From: Monarcha castaneiventris obscurior
Lineage: Eukaryota; Chordata; Aves; Passeriformes; Monarchidae
NCBI GenBank assembly: GCA_026261815.1
Contig: JAMPIT010000354.1
Location: forward strand, 1,054,001-1,118,000
Reading direction: 5' to 3'
DNA length: 64,000 bases
The position numbers and the translations under genes were made by a program. Of the stretch, positions 25,481 to 38,900 are shown one piece after another. The notes under the pieces are model-generated. The model had not been told where the DNA came from, made no database searches, and worked only from the letters and a program-made list of their open reading frames with translations. Within the stretch, counting starts at the first letter, position 1, and every line of letters begins with the position of its first letter.

Positions 25481-27009
25481 AGCGTCACTGCCATCGTTCA
25501 GCACCCAGGAGCAGCCACGCTCCTCCCCTCGCTGGCAAACGAGGGGTGTCTGTCACTTCTTTGTCCCCCTGCCCATCCTCCTGCACCAGAACATCCCGGG
25601 AGTGTCCGAGGGCCCTGTCCCTCACGTGTCCTACCCACGGGGACCCCCGTGAGCCAGAAGCGGGGTGACACAGAAGGAGAGATTTGTCCCCGCTTTTGCC
25701 CTTCCTGACAGGGCCCTTGGGTGCTCCTGCCAAGCCCAGGCACCTCTGGGGTGCGTAGGGTGCTCGGCGTGCACCCAGGGTCGGGAGGAGAGGCTGGAGG
25801 GGCACCCATCTTGCAGGGTCACCCCTTTGGGGTGCTCAGGGCCTTGTCAGGGGTGGAGCAGCCACCCTGCCACTCAGCCTGGCCAGAGGGGTTCGTCACC
25901 TCCCCAGAATGACCGTGTCTGGAAATCATTTCTGCTTTTCCAGTCCCAAAACACCCCAGAGAAACTTCCCAGTGGTGGGGTGACCTCAGTGGAGCTGCAG
26001 GCCCTGCCCTTCCCAGCCTGGAATCCCATGGGAAGCCCCTGCCCTGCTCAGCCCCTCACCCCTGTCCTCCTCACATCTTCCACCATCTAGCCATCCATGG
26101 CCAGGCCTGCAGCCCTGACACCCGGGGAGCTGGGAAGTGAAGTTCCTTGGGTTGATTCTGCTTCTCCCTCCATGATTTTCCTTTCCTGTGTGAGGCTGTG
26201 GGAATGAGGCAGAGCAGGAGCTGTTTCAGCTCCCCAGGGAAAACTGGTGTAGGATTTGCTCCATGCAGGGATGCTAAAGGTGTGCTTTGAGAGGCATAAT
26301 TTCGATTTCTTCAGTTAAAAATCAGGGCTCTTCCGGCTGGTTTGGAGCACTGAGCAGGCTCAGAGGGATAAAGGTGAGGGAAGGAGGGAGGGAAGAGCCC
26401 GGATCAGCTCCCAGGGGTGGCTGTGGGGCAGGGCTGGCACTGGGAGCCCTCTGGGGGCTCAGCAGCAGAACAGCCACGATCCATGGGCACAGAGCGTTCC
26501 CTGGGCATCCTGGGGCCGGCGGGCTTGGCTGAGAGGACGGGGAGAGGGAGAGGGACAGGGACAGGGACAGGGAGAGGGACAGTCTCCTGCTGTGGCTGCA
26601 GGGATTTCCACTTGCTCTGTTGGTCACAAGGGAATCCAGGGGATGTTTGGTGGCTCCCAGCAGCTGCCCCAAGCCCAGCCCTGTCACCACGGGAGGACTT
26701 TTCAAGCTGCACAGGTCCCATTTTGCTTTTCCTGGACCCAGAGCAGGCCTAGAGTGAGGGTGGAACCCCTGGGATGTGGCTCCTGCCCTGTGGGATGTGG
26801 GGACACCCAGGGCACAGGGCACAGTTCTGTCTGCAAAACCAACTGAATCCCAACGGGAACGGGAGCTTGGGGTACCCAGAGGTACTGACAGCACTTATCA
26901 GGATAGGAAAAATGTGTCCTTGTGTTTCCAGGGTGGGATCAGGGCAATGCTTGGTCCAGCCTTGGGGACTGTGGGTTGTTTGAGGTGCCCTGGCTTGTGG
27001 TGCTGGATC

Positions 27010-27315
27010 CATCCCAGGGTCATGGAATGGTTTGGGTTGGGAGGGACCTTAAAGCCCCTCCAGTGCCACCCCTGCCATGGCAGGGACACCTCCCACTGTC
27101 CCAGGCTGCTCCCAGCCCTGTCCAGCCCGGCCTTGGGCACTGCCAGGGATCCAGGGGCAGCCACAGCTGCTCTGGGCACCCTGTGCCAGGGCCTGCCCAC
27201 CCTCCCAGGGAACAATTCCTTCCCAATCTCCCATCCATCCCTGCCCTCTGGCAGTGGGAAGCCATTCCCTGTGTCCTGTCCCTCCATCCCTTGTCTCCAG
27301 TCCCTCTCCAGCTCT
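27010..27315 (-). mobile_element. CR1 3' fragment
   Basis: Starts with the tail in reverse (CATGGAATGGTTTGGGTTGG, GAGGGACCTTAAAGCCCCTC). It continues with CCAGGGATCCAGGGGCAGCC and ends near CCAGTCCCTCTCCAGCTC. Confidence 0.83.
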
Positions 27316-28064
27316 CCTGCACTGCCAGCACTGTCCCCGCCACGGGACTGGCAGTGTCCCCGGGGCTCTGCTGGTCCCTGGGCAGAGCAGGAGCTGCCCG
27401 CACCGGGAAAGGTGGGAGCTCCCGTGGTGCTGGGACACGGGGAGGGCGAATTCCCCGAGCTGCAGAGTTGGGACCATCCCGGAGCGGGATGAAGGCGCAG
27501 ATGGAAGCCCAGGGCACCCTGAGCGCCCAGGCAGGGAGCCCTGGCAGTTCCGGAGGAGCGGGGAATGCGGGCACGGACAGCAGCATCAGGCACGGCGCTC
27601 GCAGCCCCCGGCCCCACTCCCGTTCCCATCGCTGGTTAACCCGCACCTGGCCGGCGCTGCCGGGCTGTCCCGGCTCTTCCCGAGTGGCCGGAGCAGTGTG
27701 ACCCTTACGGCACCCGCTGGGGCTCTCGGAGCCGGGGGCCAGTGGCCGCTGTCACCCCGGGGTGCCCCCGCTGTGCCCGGCGCGCTCCGCGGGGACGCCG
27801 CGCTCCAGCGCTGCCACCCCGGGCCGCTGTCCCCGCTGCGGAGGGGCCGCAGTGCCACCGTCCGGCTCCAGGCACAAATCCCCGGCCCCAGACACGGCTC
27901 GGGCCCCGCGGGGACAGGGGCACCTCGGGGACAGCGCGTGGCACTGCCGGCCATGCTGGAGGAGTGATGTGGGAAACCGACCCTGCTGTGCCCGGGCTCA
28001 GCCTTCCCAAACACAGCCTCAGGATCGGTTAGGCTGAAAAAAACCCCTAAGGTCGTGAGGATCT

Positions 28065-28260
28065 TTGGAAGGAACTCCTCCCTGTGAGGATGGGCAGGCC
28101 CTGGCACAGGGTGCCCAGAGCAGCTGTGGCTGCCCCTGGATCCCTGGCAGTGCCCAAGGCCAGGTTGGACACTGGGGCTGGGAGCATGCTGGGACAGTGG
28201 GAGGTGTCCCCACTCATGAGCTTTAAGATATTTTCCAACCCTTTAAGATCCCTTTCCATG
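28065..28260 (+). mobile_element. CR1 3' fragment
   Basis: Contains GAGGATGGGCAGGCCCTGGC, GGATCCCTGGCAGTGCCCAA, GGGACAGTGGGAGGTGTCCC and a decayed TTTCCAACCC tail. Confidence 0.8.
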
Positions 28261-29263
28261 ACCTTTTGCAGCTGGAGAGCCTTTGGAAAACATTCCCTGC
28301 AGCTGAGGGTGATTCCCAGACCCCTCCTGGACCCACACTGGGCTCCTGTCCTGCATGGAGCCCATGGGGTTCAGAGCCCAGCAAACCCCAGAGGGTCATT
28401 TATCACCCCAGAAACCCATTTGCAGCTGGAAATGGGTGCAAATCCAGAGTTTTTCAAAGTTTCATGGAAGCAGATGTTCCCACTGAGCATCCCCAGGCCT
28501 GGCTCAACCCACTGCTGCCCCATCCCTGCCAATCATCCCATCCTCACTGATGATGGAGAGGGGTTCTGTTCGCCTGAGGTCCCTTCCTGGCTGCAGACAG
28601 GGATTTATTTGACAGCTCCCAAGCTCCTCCAGAGGGTTCCCGGTGGTTCAGGATGTGCTGGCTCTGGAGGGTTTTCAATGGAACATCTCCCATCTCACCC
28701 CAAACCAGCTCTGGGGCTCCGTTCCCCTCTCAGTGCCCTCCCAGATGGGATCTCTGGAGATCCTGCAGTCTGGACAGGGGCCAGCGAGTGGGGTTTATTT
28801 AGGGAAGGACACGTGGCACCATGGAGAAATGACAGCCCAGGCAGAGTGAGAAGCGAGGCTGGGATCAGGTGGCTCCAGTCTTGGGAGCATGGGAGATGCC
28901 AGGAAGTTTGGGAGAAGGGCATTTGGGGCCTCTCTCCCTTCTGGAGGCGCCGTTTGCCAGGGCAAGAGCTCATTCTGGGAGGAGGAAGGATGTTCACAGG
29001 ACCAGGCTGTGGGGTGGTGGTGGCAGTGCTGGCCCAGAGGGGACAGGGCACCCCAGGACCTTGTGCTCTTCCTCACCTTCCTCCTCCATCTCCTTTCTGT
29101 GAGTTTCACCAGGCAGGGGAAGAGCAGAGATTGCCTGGGAGGTACTTCCAGACATTCCACCATGGGCAGGATTTCCATCCTGCAGCACCCCCAGTCCCAA
29201 ATTCTCCGGGTTTGTGGAGCAAACCAACCCTCTGAAAAGCGAGGCTGGACTTGAGAACGAGAT

Positions 29264-29269
29264 TTTATT
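29264..29269 (-). terminator. Candidate polyadenylation signal (AATAAA) of the class B receptor gene
   Basis: The plus strand TTTATT reads AATAAA on the minus strand, about 660 nt beyond the receptor stop codon at 29932. It is the first such hexamer I see downstream. Further copies lie at about 28.8 and 28.6 kb. Confidence 0.45.
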
Positions 29270-29931
29270 GGCAAAACCCTTCCTATCCCTGGAAAATGAA
29301 CCCCAGGGAAGCCAGGTGAGCCCCATTCCTCAGTTCCAAGGGCTGGGAGAGCTCTCATGGCAAGGGAACAGCTCCATCTCAATCAACCGACACAGGAGAG
29401 AGGGAAGTGTTTTGGGAACTGGGGAGGAACTGAGGCCACTGGGGGCTCCTGTGGAGCTGTGGGGTTTTGCCTCTCTGTATCCTTCCCCCATCCCCGGGGT
29501 GGTTCCTGGCTGTGTTTAGGAATCTTCCCAGCAGGGAAATGATTTTGTAAACCAAGGAAGTGGGGAAATATCCATCAGCGAATTCCTTCAGTGTCAGGGC
29601 CGCTCGTTTCCCTTCCAGTGCAAGCAAAACCCACCAACTGTCCTTTGAAAAAGGGTTTTTGTGTTTCCTGCCCAGAAAAGTGGAGAAGTTCCCTTCCCTT
29701 TGCCTGAAACTCTGCCCCGAAGCAAGGAGAGCTCCGGGTGGGTGAGATGCCACCACAGGGTGCCAGATCCACCAGCTCTGAGAGGGCAGAGCCTCCCCCA
29801 TGGTTGTTCTCACCACCCTCTGAGGGTGCCAGACCCAGAACCGCCAAAATCAGGGGGGTTTGGGTCTTTCTGGGACCGCAGCCATGGAGCTGCGCCTCGA
29901 GCAGCACCACTGCCCTGGAGTGCTGTCCCCG

Positions 29932-32900
29932 TCATGCTGTGAAGTCCTGGGTGGCCAGGTTGAAGACGTTGCTCTCCATGGACCTTTGCCACTTGCCCCA
30001 GTTCCTCCTGATCTCAGCCTGGACCTGCACCAATGCCACGGGTGATGCTGGCACCCAGGGACACCGGGCAGCACCTAGGGACACTGGGCAGCACCCAGGG
30101 ACACCGGGCAGCACCTAGGGACACTGGGCAGCACCCAGGGACACCGGGCAGCACCCAGGGACACTGGGCAGCACCCAGCGAAGGGGACTGGGGGGGCAGG
30201 GGGCAGGGGAACCGTCCCTGTGCCCAAGTGTGGCTGTGGGGCACCCTCGGTGTGTTCCTGTGCCCGCCGTGGTGCCCGGGGTTTGGGGGGGGACACATGC
30301 TCACCTCCCCATTGAGGAAACAGTAGAGCAGAGCCACCAGGAAGCCCTGGAGAGGACAGGAAAAGCAATTTTCACCCAGAGGAAGGGGCCGGACCCCTCT
30401 GTGCTTGTCTTCTCCCTGCCTTTACCTCTTCCCACAGCTCTGACCCCCCCAGGACAGACGAAATCAGTGCCAGGTTCTCCAAGCCCAGCCCTTGTGCCCT
30501 GCCCCAGGGGTCTGGGGACACCCTCTCCCTAAAGAGACCAAGCCCCACGTCCCCGGGGCTCCTGGTGGGGTTTGGGGTGGGACCATGGGGACTTCCCCTG
30601 CCCACCTCACCTGGTAGGAGCCAAGCACCAGCTCGAAGTAGAGCCGGGCATCCACGCCCACGTGCTCGGGGAAGAGCGCAAAGACCACGTAATGCACCCC
30701 GAAGAGGGGGATGAGGAGCAGCGTGGACTTGGTCAACCTCCTGTGGGGAGTGAAAGGGGTTTGGGTGCTCCTGCTGCCCCATGAGGCCTCCCCAAAATCT
30801 TGGTCTTAACCCCAAGTGGGTTCTGTGTGCAAGGCACGTCTTGGAGGCTCCAAGATTGTCCACTGTGCTCCTGCCAGGAGGGTCCCTCTGGCCCAGGAGC
30901 CCAGGCCCCAGGTGGGCACAGCCCTGTCCCCTTACAGGTACTGCTGCTTGTGGGTTTTGCTGAGGTCTGGGCACCGGATCTTCTGGGCCAACATCCTGGT
31001 GACGTTCAGGAAGATGAGGAAGTTCACCTGCCCCGAAAGCCACGTCTCAGGCTCTGCACAGCCCCTGCCTGGGCCCCCTGGCCCTGTGGGACCCCTGGCT
31101 CGGGGCTGGGACTCACGGGGAGCACACTCACAAATATGGCCAGGAGGATGGGAGCCTTGATCACCCACCAGTACGGGCTGGAGTAGTCATCCCAGCACCT
31201 ATGGGACAGGAGAAGTGGCTCTGGCACCCACTGAGACCCGTGTGGCCGGGCTGTCCCCCTGCCACCTCTTTGGCCAGCCCCCTGCCCCCTTTGCATCCCT
31301 CTTGCCCCAGGACCCAGCAGAAAGCAGAAATAACATTTCAATAAAGTCCTCCCCGCCTCAGCCAAAGGTTCACCCCCAGGACTTGGACTGGGACATGTGG
31401 CCGAGGTGGCCTGGAGAGGGCTGAAGTGGCCTGGAGAAGGCCGAGGTGACCTGGAGAAGGCCAAGGGCAGCTGCTCTTACCCGTGGTTGTCATACTGGAG
31501 CCTGGTGAGTGCCCACACCCCGACTGTGACCACGGGGACACCTGCAAGGACAGGACACAGGCAGGGACGGTCCCTCCAGTGCTCTGGGGAGCCCCTGTGC
31601 CACCCCTCTGTCCCTTGTCCCCAGAAACGCGTATCTAGGTCAGTTCTGGCTGTGGCAGGAAGGTGACGACCTTTCCACCTTCTCCAGGAGAAGGAAATGG
31701 TGCCACCAATGGCGCTGTGTCTGTGTCACCTCCCGGCCACCCTCCTGCCCCCGTGTGCTCTCACCCCACACCCAGCACCTGGGATGGGTGTTCCCAGCCC
31801 CGGCTGGGTGTGGGGAGAAGGGAGGACCTGTCCTGGATCAGGCCACGCTTTCCCAGCAGCTCCAGGGGCTGGCAGGAGCTGGTGGGTGCCCACCAAGGCC
31901 GTGCAGGGACATGCTGGGGTGGGGCCGTGCTGGGAGCAGCCCTGGGGACCTCAGGCTGGGGACCTCTGGCCAAGTGGGTCTCAGATCCAGCCATTCCCAG
32001 GTGGCTCCTCCCCGTGGATGTGCCGGGGATGTCTGGGGTGTCCCCACGCCCACCCCAGCCGATGAGGACGTAGCCCCAGGTGTAGCTCCTGTCGCAGGTG
32101 AAGGTGAGCAGCAGCAGCGTCTGCAGGTAGAGCCCCTCCACCAGCAGCCAGTAGAAGTTGGCCAGCACTGAGTACTGGAAGAAGGCGATGGCTGCTTTGC
32201 AGGTCACCTGCCAGGGGAGGAGGGGGACGGCTCAGGGTGCACCAGACCTGTCCTGGGACACAGTGGGTGTCACCCTCCCCAGCTCAGGGTGCACCAGACC
32301 TGTCCTGGGACACAGGGGGTGTCACCCTCCCCAGCTCAGGGTGCACCAGAGCCTGTCTTGGGGACATGGGGGGTGTCACCCTCCCCACCCACCCTCTTGA
32401 GGACACCTGTGGTGACCTTTCAGTACCGCCCCAGGGACTCTGCCCCAGTCCCTCACGTCACCTGCACCAGGTTCTGCTCTGCCTGTGCCCCACGGGCAGG
32501 TGACCACGGGCTGGTTTTGTGGGACCCATAAAAACCCTGCGGTTATGTCTGTAGTTCTGTCAGTGTTGTATCATCACTCAGGGGTCACTGTTTTGATTGA
32601 AAACCCCAAATCTGAGCAGTAGCTGGTGCTGCTGGGGTTGTGCTGAGCTTTGGCCCCACTGGGGATACCACTGGGGACACTCAGCCTGAGGCCAGGGGCA
32701 GCTTTGAGGACAGAACCTGTTCCCTGTGCAGAGGGAAAAGCAGAAATGCTGAACCTTCCCACAGCAGAATTTCCTCCACCTCAGAGCCTCTCTCTCCTCT
32801 TTGCAGTGATAAATCCACCCTGAGTCCCACCAACCCCTTCCCATGAGCTTCTGCTGCTCTTCCTGCCCCGTTCCCAGGCTGTGGTTTGGGGTTTACCGTG

Positions 32901-35900
32901 GACATCGTGCAGTGGTCGATGGACTCGTCCGAGAAGAGGATGCCGTCCTTGATGAACACAGCGGTGCCCCGAAGGATGAAGGAGGTGAAGAAGTGGATGT
33001 GGATGGAATTCCTGGTGCAGTGCAGCTTCCTGCAGGAGGGAGGGATGGGCTGTGCCCGAGCAGAGACAGAGATGGTGCTTTGGTGTCCCCTTCCCTGGCC
33101 AGAGCCCAGCCCATGGGTCACTGCTGGTGATGGTCACAAAACCCTGGAGAAGTTTTCCTGCTCCAAAATCAGGAAGGACGGGGCTGTGCTGTGCTGGGGG
33201 CTGCGCAGGAGCAAGGGGAACATCCCAGAAACCTCTGAGAGCCCGGATCTGCACCACAGGGAGATCTGCAAACCCAGAACCCGACAGGACCACCGGAGGT
33301 TTGGTCTGCGCCACCAGGGAAGGACAATGCTACTGTTCCTCTCCTGCCTTCCCGGTGCTCCTGTCAGCAGGGATGGATCCTGGCTGCTCCAGGAGGGGAC
33401 AGGCCGAGGGCAGCCACCCCTGCTGGGGATTTATCCCGTGTCCCTCCAGCCTGTGGAGCTGGAGCAGCTCGAGCCCTACCTGAAGCAGGAGAAGATGCCG
33501 ATGGCCAGGAGCAGCGCTGCCAGCGACGTGGAGTAGCCGCAGGTGTAGAGCACCTTCATGGTGACAAAGTGGCCTCTCTGGAAGGGACAACACCAGCGGA
33601 GTGAGGGGACACGGACTGGGAAGGGCTGGTGTGGGACAAGCAGGGAGGTGATGGCCCTTGCCCCCCCAAAGATGGGATAACCCTGGGAGCATCTCCATGT
33701 GGGGAAGTGGGACATGGGGACAGCTCCCCTCTGCCCCAGGGGCCCCACGTGCCATGGCCTCAGTGTCGTTGTTGCTGCTGAGGGTCTCCAGCCGGCAGGC
33801 GCTGTGGTAGGGGGGGCTGGGGATGCTCCATCCCCACTCGGTGCAGTTCCTCTGAATCAGCCCTGCAGGACAAGGAGGGACCTCAGGGGAGCCGAGGGCA
33901 TCACCTCTGGTGGCCCCCCCAAAGTGCGTGGCCTGGGACAGACTGGGACAGCAGCGTGGGACCCGAGTGGCCCGGCTGTCCCATCCCCATTGGATCCCGT
34001 CACTCCCTCCTGGGTCCCATCACTGCCCCATCCCTCCCAGACCCCATCACTCCCTCCAGACCCCATCTCTACCCCATCCCTCCTGGATCCCATCACTCCC
34101 TCTGGATCCCATCGCCCCCTCTGGCCCCATGCCTGGAGCTGCCAGGAAGACTTTGGCCAGGGTGTGAAAACAAGCACGGATCCCTCCAGTGGGAGGAAAT
34201 TGAGAGTTGGGAATTGAGCCTATAAAAGTGCTCATTCATCCTGTGAGGGCCCCATCGAGCCTCTCCCGAGCTGTTCCTGCCCCAAAGCAAACATTTTCCA
34301 ACATTTTCCAAATCACTTCCAGCCGAGGAAATGCTCGGAGACTGCAGAAGCACTCGGATGCTCTGCGTGGGATCTCCATCAAGAGGGATGGAGGCAGCTC
34401 AGGAGCACTGGGATGGTGCGTGGGACAGGAGGGCACCGAGCAGCAAGGGGACTGTCCTGGCGTCACCAGGATGGAGGGTGAGGTCCCCGAGGGCTCCACC
34501 CACAGAGGGATGGAAGGATTTGGGTCCTGCTGCGGCAGCTCCCTGAATCTCTGCTTTTCCCATCCCCTGCCTGGACTGCAATTTACTCCAAGGACATTTG
34601 TTTTGGAGGGGCAGGAGCTGTGGGGTCAGGGGGAAGGGCTGGACTGACACGAGGGTCCCAGGAAGGGTGGGTGGGTCCCAGGGGATGACGGATCCCGGCT
34701 GGATTCACACCTCTGGACTTCCTGAAGACGTGCAGGATGTCGGGACAGGCGACAGCTCGGGACTGGCCGGGGGGCAGGGCGGGCCAGCAGCTCACCCCGT
34801 CCCACTCCGTCGGGCAGCCTGGGCAGGGAGGCAGGGAGGGGACAGCTGGAGACATCGGCAGGGGCCGCGCGGCTGAGCCCGAACCCCGGCCCCGAGCGTC
34901 CCCGATCCAGGGCCGGCCCGAGCCCCACAGGAACCGGGAGCATCCCGGCTCCGGCCCCGGGAGCATCCTCCCCCGGCCCTGGGATCCCCTCTCAGCCCCG
35001 GACCCGGCGTTTCCTGGGGCTGCATCAGACCGAGCTCCCGTGGGAATCCCCCGGGTGTGGGATGGGCTGGATTTGCCCGTGGCTCCTAAAATAACGCAGA
35101 TTTATGCTGGATTTTTGCACCTGGAGGCTCAGCTCGGGACGCGTCCCCAGGGACAGGAGAGAGTCGTGGAAGGCTCTCTGTGAGTGATCGGCTTAAGCAG
35201 CTTTTGCTTCCCTCTCCAGCACCGAATTCCTGTTCAAATCACTCTCCAGTTTTCTTGGGAATGAGCAGGCAGACTCAGGGCCTGGAGGAATCTGTGACAA
35301 GGACCTCCCATTCCAGGCCAGCTCCTGTCCCAGCACAGCTCCGTCATTAACCTGGCAGATCCACATCATCCCCCCGGAGCTTGTCCACTCCCAGCCAGCG
35401 AATGTGGAACTGGACAAGGCTGATGAGTTTCCTCTGATTTCAGCCTGGGGGTGTCAGTCCAGGCAGGGAGGGATTTGCATCGGCAGTGCCAAGGTGGGGA
35501 TTAATTTTTCCTCTGGAGAATCAGGGAAGTGAGCATGGATTGGGACCATCACTGAGAGCGGTCACTTCATTTTTTGGGGTTGTGGAATCAGGGAATCCTG
35601 TAATGGTTTGGGTTGGGAGGGACCTTAAAGCCCCTCCAGTGCCACCCCTGCCATGGCAGGGACATCTCCCACTGTCCCAGGCTGCTCCCAGCCCCATCCA
35701 GCCTGGCCTTGGGCACTGCCAGGGATCCAGGGGCAGCCACAGCTGCTCTGGGCACCCTGTGCCAGGGCCTGCCCACCCTCACAGGGAACAATTCCTTCCC
35801 AATCTCCCATCCATCCCTGCCTTCTGGCAGTGGGAAGCCATTGTCCCCCCCATCCTTCCCCTCTCCAGGTGAGTATCCCCAGCTCTCCCAGCCTTTCTGC

Positions 35901-38900
35901 ATGGCAGAGCTCTGCCATTCCCTGCAACTTTTCCATGGCATCCTCTGGGCTGTGGGGGTTACAAATTCCAGAGGAGGCCCTGGAGATGCTCCAAAGGCTT
36001 CTCTGGAGCCAGGCTGGGAGAGCTGAGAATATTCACCTGGAGAGGGGAAGCTCCAGGGAGAGCTCAGAGCCCCTTGCAGGGCCCAAAGGGGCTCCAGGAG
36101 AGCTGGAGAGGGACTGGGGACAAGGGCTGGAGGGACAGGACACAGGGAATGGCTTCCCAGTGCCAGAGGGCAGGGATGGATGGGATCTTGGGAAGGAATA
36201 AGGAGATCCTAGAGCCCTCCTCCCACCCTGTCCATGGGATCTGAGCCCGTCCTCGGATCATGCTCACCACACTGGCACAGGCAGGGAAAGGGGTGGATGC
36301 AACTCAGGTGGGCAGGGGGGCAGCAGGAACCCCAGGATTAAATCCAGGTTTTAATTCTGCATTCCTGCCTCTCGGATATTTTCCTGCAGTGAGATTCCTT
36401 CCCCTTTGCTGGCACAATCCAGGCTGCAGAATGGACCTTTTCCAATCATTTTGGCTTTTGCCTGCTAAGCTGAAGGATAAATGACATCTCTGCAGAGTTA
36501 CTTCAGCAATTATGCACCTTCTTATGCACTTATTGCTTAATTTTTCCATTGCTGTGAGATGAAGCCCCTGGAATGACGCATTCCTTATTCTCCAGGTGAC
36601 AATTTTTGCCCGGGATTTTTGGGCCATTCAGCTTTTGGATGGAAACTGAGACGCAATTGAAAAAAGGATGTCCAAAAGCAGCACTTGAAAATTGGGTTTT
36701 CAGCCGGTGAATTGACAACCTCAGATATGGGAAAATTGAATTGCTCAGAAAATGTTTGGCAGTAAAATTTCCTGAATTAGGAAGGGGAGCAGGTGTGGGA
36801 TGGTGACACCACGGAGTGACCCCGGTGCTGGGCCCACAGCCCTGGCATCGGTGCAGGGGGGTGGAGGGGGCTCAGCCAGGGGCATGGACCAATCCATCAC
36901 GGTCATATTCCATTAATCCCTCCCAGTGAGGGTGAGAAACCTCAGAGCCCCTTGCAGGGCCCAAAGGGGCTCCAGGAGAGCTGGAGAGGGACTGGGGACA
37001 AGGGCTGGAGGGACAGGACACAGGGAATGGCTTCCTAGTGCCAGAGGGCAGGGATGGATGGGATATTGGGAAGGAATTGTTCCCTGGGAGGGTGGGCAGG
37101 CCCTGGCACAGGGTGCCCAGAGCAACTGTGGCTGCCCCTGGATCCCTGGCAGTGCCCAAGGCCAGGCTGGACATTGGGGCTGGGAGCAGCCCGGGACAGT
37201 GGGAGGTGTCCCTGCCATGGCAGGGGTGGCACTGGGTGGGCTTTGGGGTCCTTTCCAACCCAAACTGTTCCATGATTCCCTAAATCCTCCAGGACTGAGT
37301 CCCTGCTGTTGTTTGGGTCCCTCTATCCCCTCTATCCCATTCCAACAGCATTTCTGGGGCTCTCCAGGGATTCTCCTTGACCTTTGCCTTGGTGCTGCTC
37401 TCTGTTTTCCCAGAAATCCCTGCTTTTCCTCACCCATGTGCGCTCTGCAGTTGCCTGCCATGGATCACCCTCCAAGGACCCCTCAGGAATTCCTCCCTGC
37501 TCCCGAGGGAGCTGATCCCAGGCTCAGCCTCACCTTCCTGCCCAGGGGTTTGGCTCTCACTCTGGATCCTCTCCAGACATTCCGCTTCTCGCTTCTGGAA
37601 GTGGAGGATGACGGAGCAGTCGGGATGAGTCCCTCGCACCTTGGGAGAGGGGGAAAGGACAGGCAGGAGAATCACGGAGTTGTGAGATGGGTTGGGTTGG
37701 AAGGGACCCCAAATCCCATCCCGTTCCCCCCTGCCATGGGCATGGACACCTCCCGCTATCCCAGTGGGATGTGGGCACGGCAAACCCCGCATTCCGAGCT
37801 CTGGTGATGGGAACACCAGGGAGAACATCCAGATCCCAAAAATGTGAGAGCTGTGGTGGATCAGTGTGCAGGGATTGCATTGTCTGGGAATCACCACTTT
37901 GGGATTTGCCTCCTCAGCTCTCAGCTGGAGAACGGGAGACTGAGGCTGAACTGAGAGCAGGCCAGGAATTTTGTGTGCCCATTCCCAAGGATCTCTGCCC
38001 ATTTCCATGTATCCATGTCCATTCCCAAACATTGATGTCCATTCCCAAGGATCTGTGCCTATTCTCAAGTGTCCATCCATGTCCATTCCCACGTATCCCT
38101 GCCCATTCCCAAGCTTCCCTGCCCAGGGGGATGTGGTGGGGGCTGCACCATCCAGATTCAGGATGTCTGGGACAGGGATTTGGGGCCCAGACCTGGGACT
38201 GGGGTGCCGATTGTTTTAGGTGAGGGGCCAGAGATATAAAAGCTGGAGAAACAGAGGGATGAGGGTGGATCCATGAACTTCCCAACGGAGGGAAGTGTGG
38301 GACATGGGAGCATCCCTTGGCTGAGCCCTGCCCTGCCCTGCCCTGTACTGGCCCTGTGGCCGCTCCTCAGGGTCCCTTCACCTCCCCCAGGAGATTTTGT
38401 TTCCTTTTCCTGCTGAACACAAGATTCCAAGGGAGTTTCCAGCCTCGGAAAAGGCATTTTGGGGATAGCTCTGGGCACAGCACCGGGAAGGCCCAGGAAT
38501 TCCTGCCAGTGATGGAGGATCTGGATGGGGCAGAGGGGTCTCAGCCTCTTTTGGCTGCAGAGCTGCTGGGTTTGATTTGTTGTTTATGGCAGCAGGGGCT
38601 GGATGCTGGAGCAGGGAATGTGCAGGGCTCCATCTGAGCTCCCTGAAGGGCAGGGAATTCCTGCTGTGCCTCAGTTTCCCCCCAGAAGGGGCCTGATGTC
38701 ATCGGTCTCTTCTAAAACCCTACAAGCCTCCAGTGCTCCTACAGCCCTTCCCTTCCCTTCCCTTCCCTTCCCTTCCCTTCCCTTCCCTTCCCTTCCCTTC
38801 CCTTCCCTTCCCTTCCCTTCCCTTCCCTTCCCTTACCTTCCCTTCCCTTCCCTTCCCTTCCCTTCCCTTCCCTTCCCTTCCCTTCCCTTCCCTTCCCTTC

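Larger units (their letters stand above)
25500..29250. other. Intergenic, between the SCN4A 5' side and the class B receptor 3' end
   Basis: No exon-like segment is seen. It holds CR1 pieces at 27.0-27.3 and 28.07-28.26 kb, a short GGGACA/GGGAGA hexamer run at 26537-26582 and a CpG-rich patch at 27.6-27.95 kb. Open frames over 27.0-27.3 kb are antisense CR1. Confidence 0.6.

Noticed and set aside
26776..27701. Overlapping long open frames on both strands
   Set aside because: They span an antisense CR1 fragment, and similar peptides recur at every other CR1 copy in the window.
30051..30180. CRISPR-like regular repeat
   Set aside because: Units abut without spacers and the context is a vertebrate intron; it is a minisatellite.
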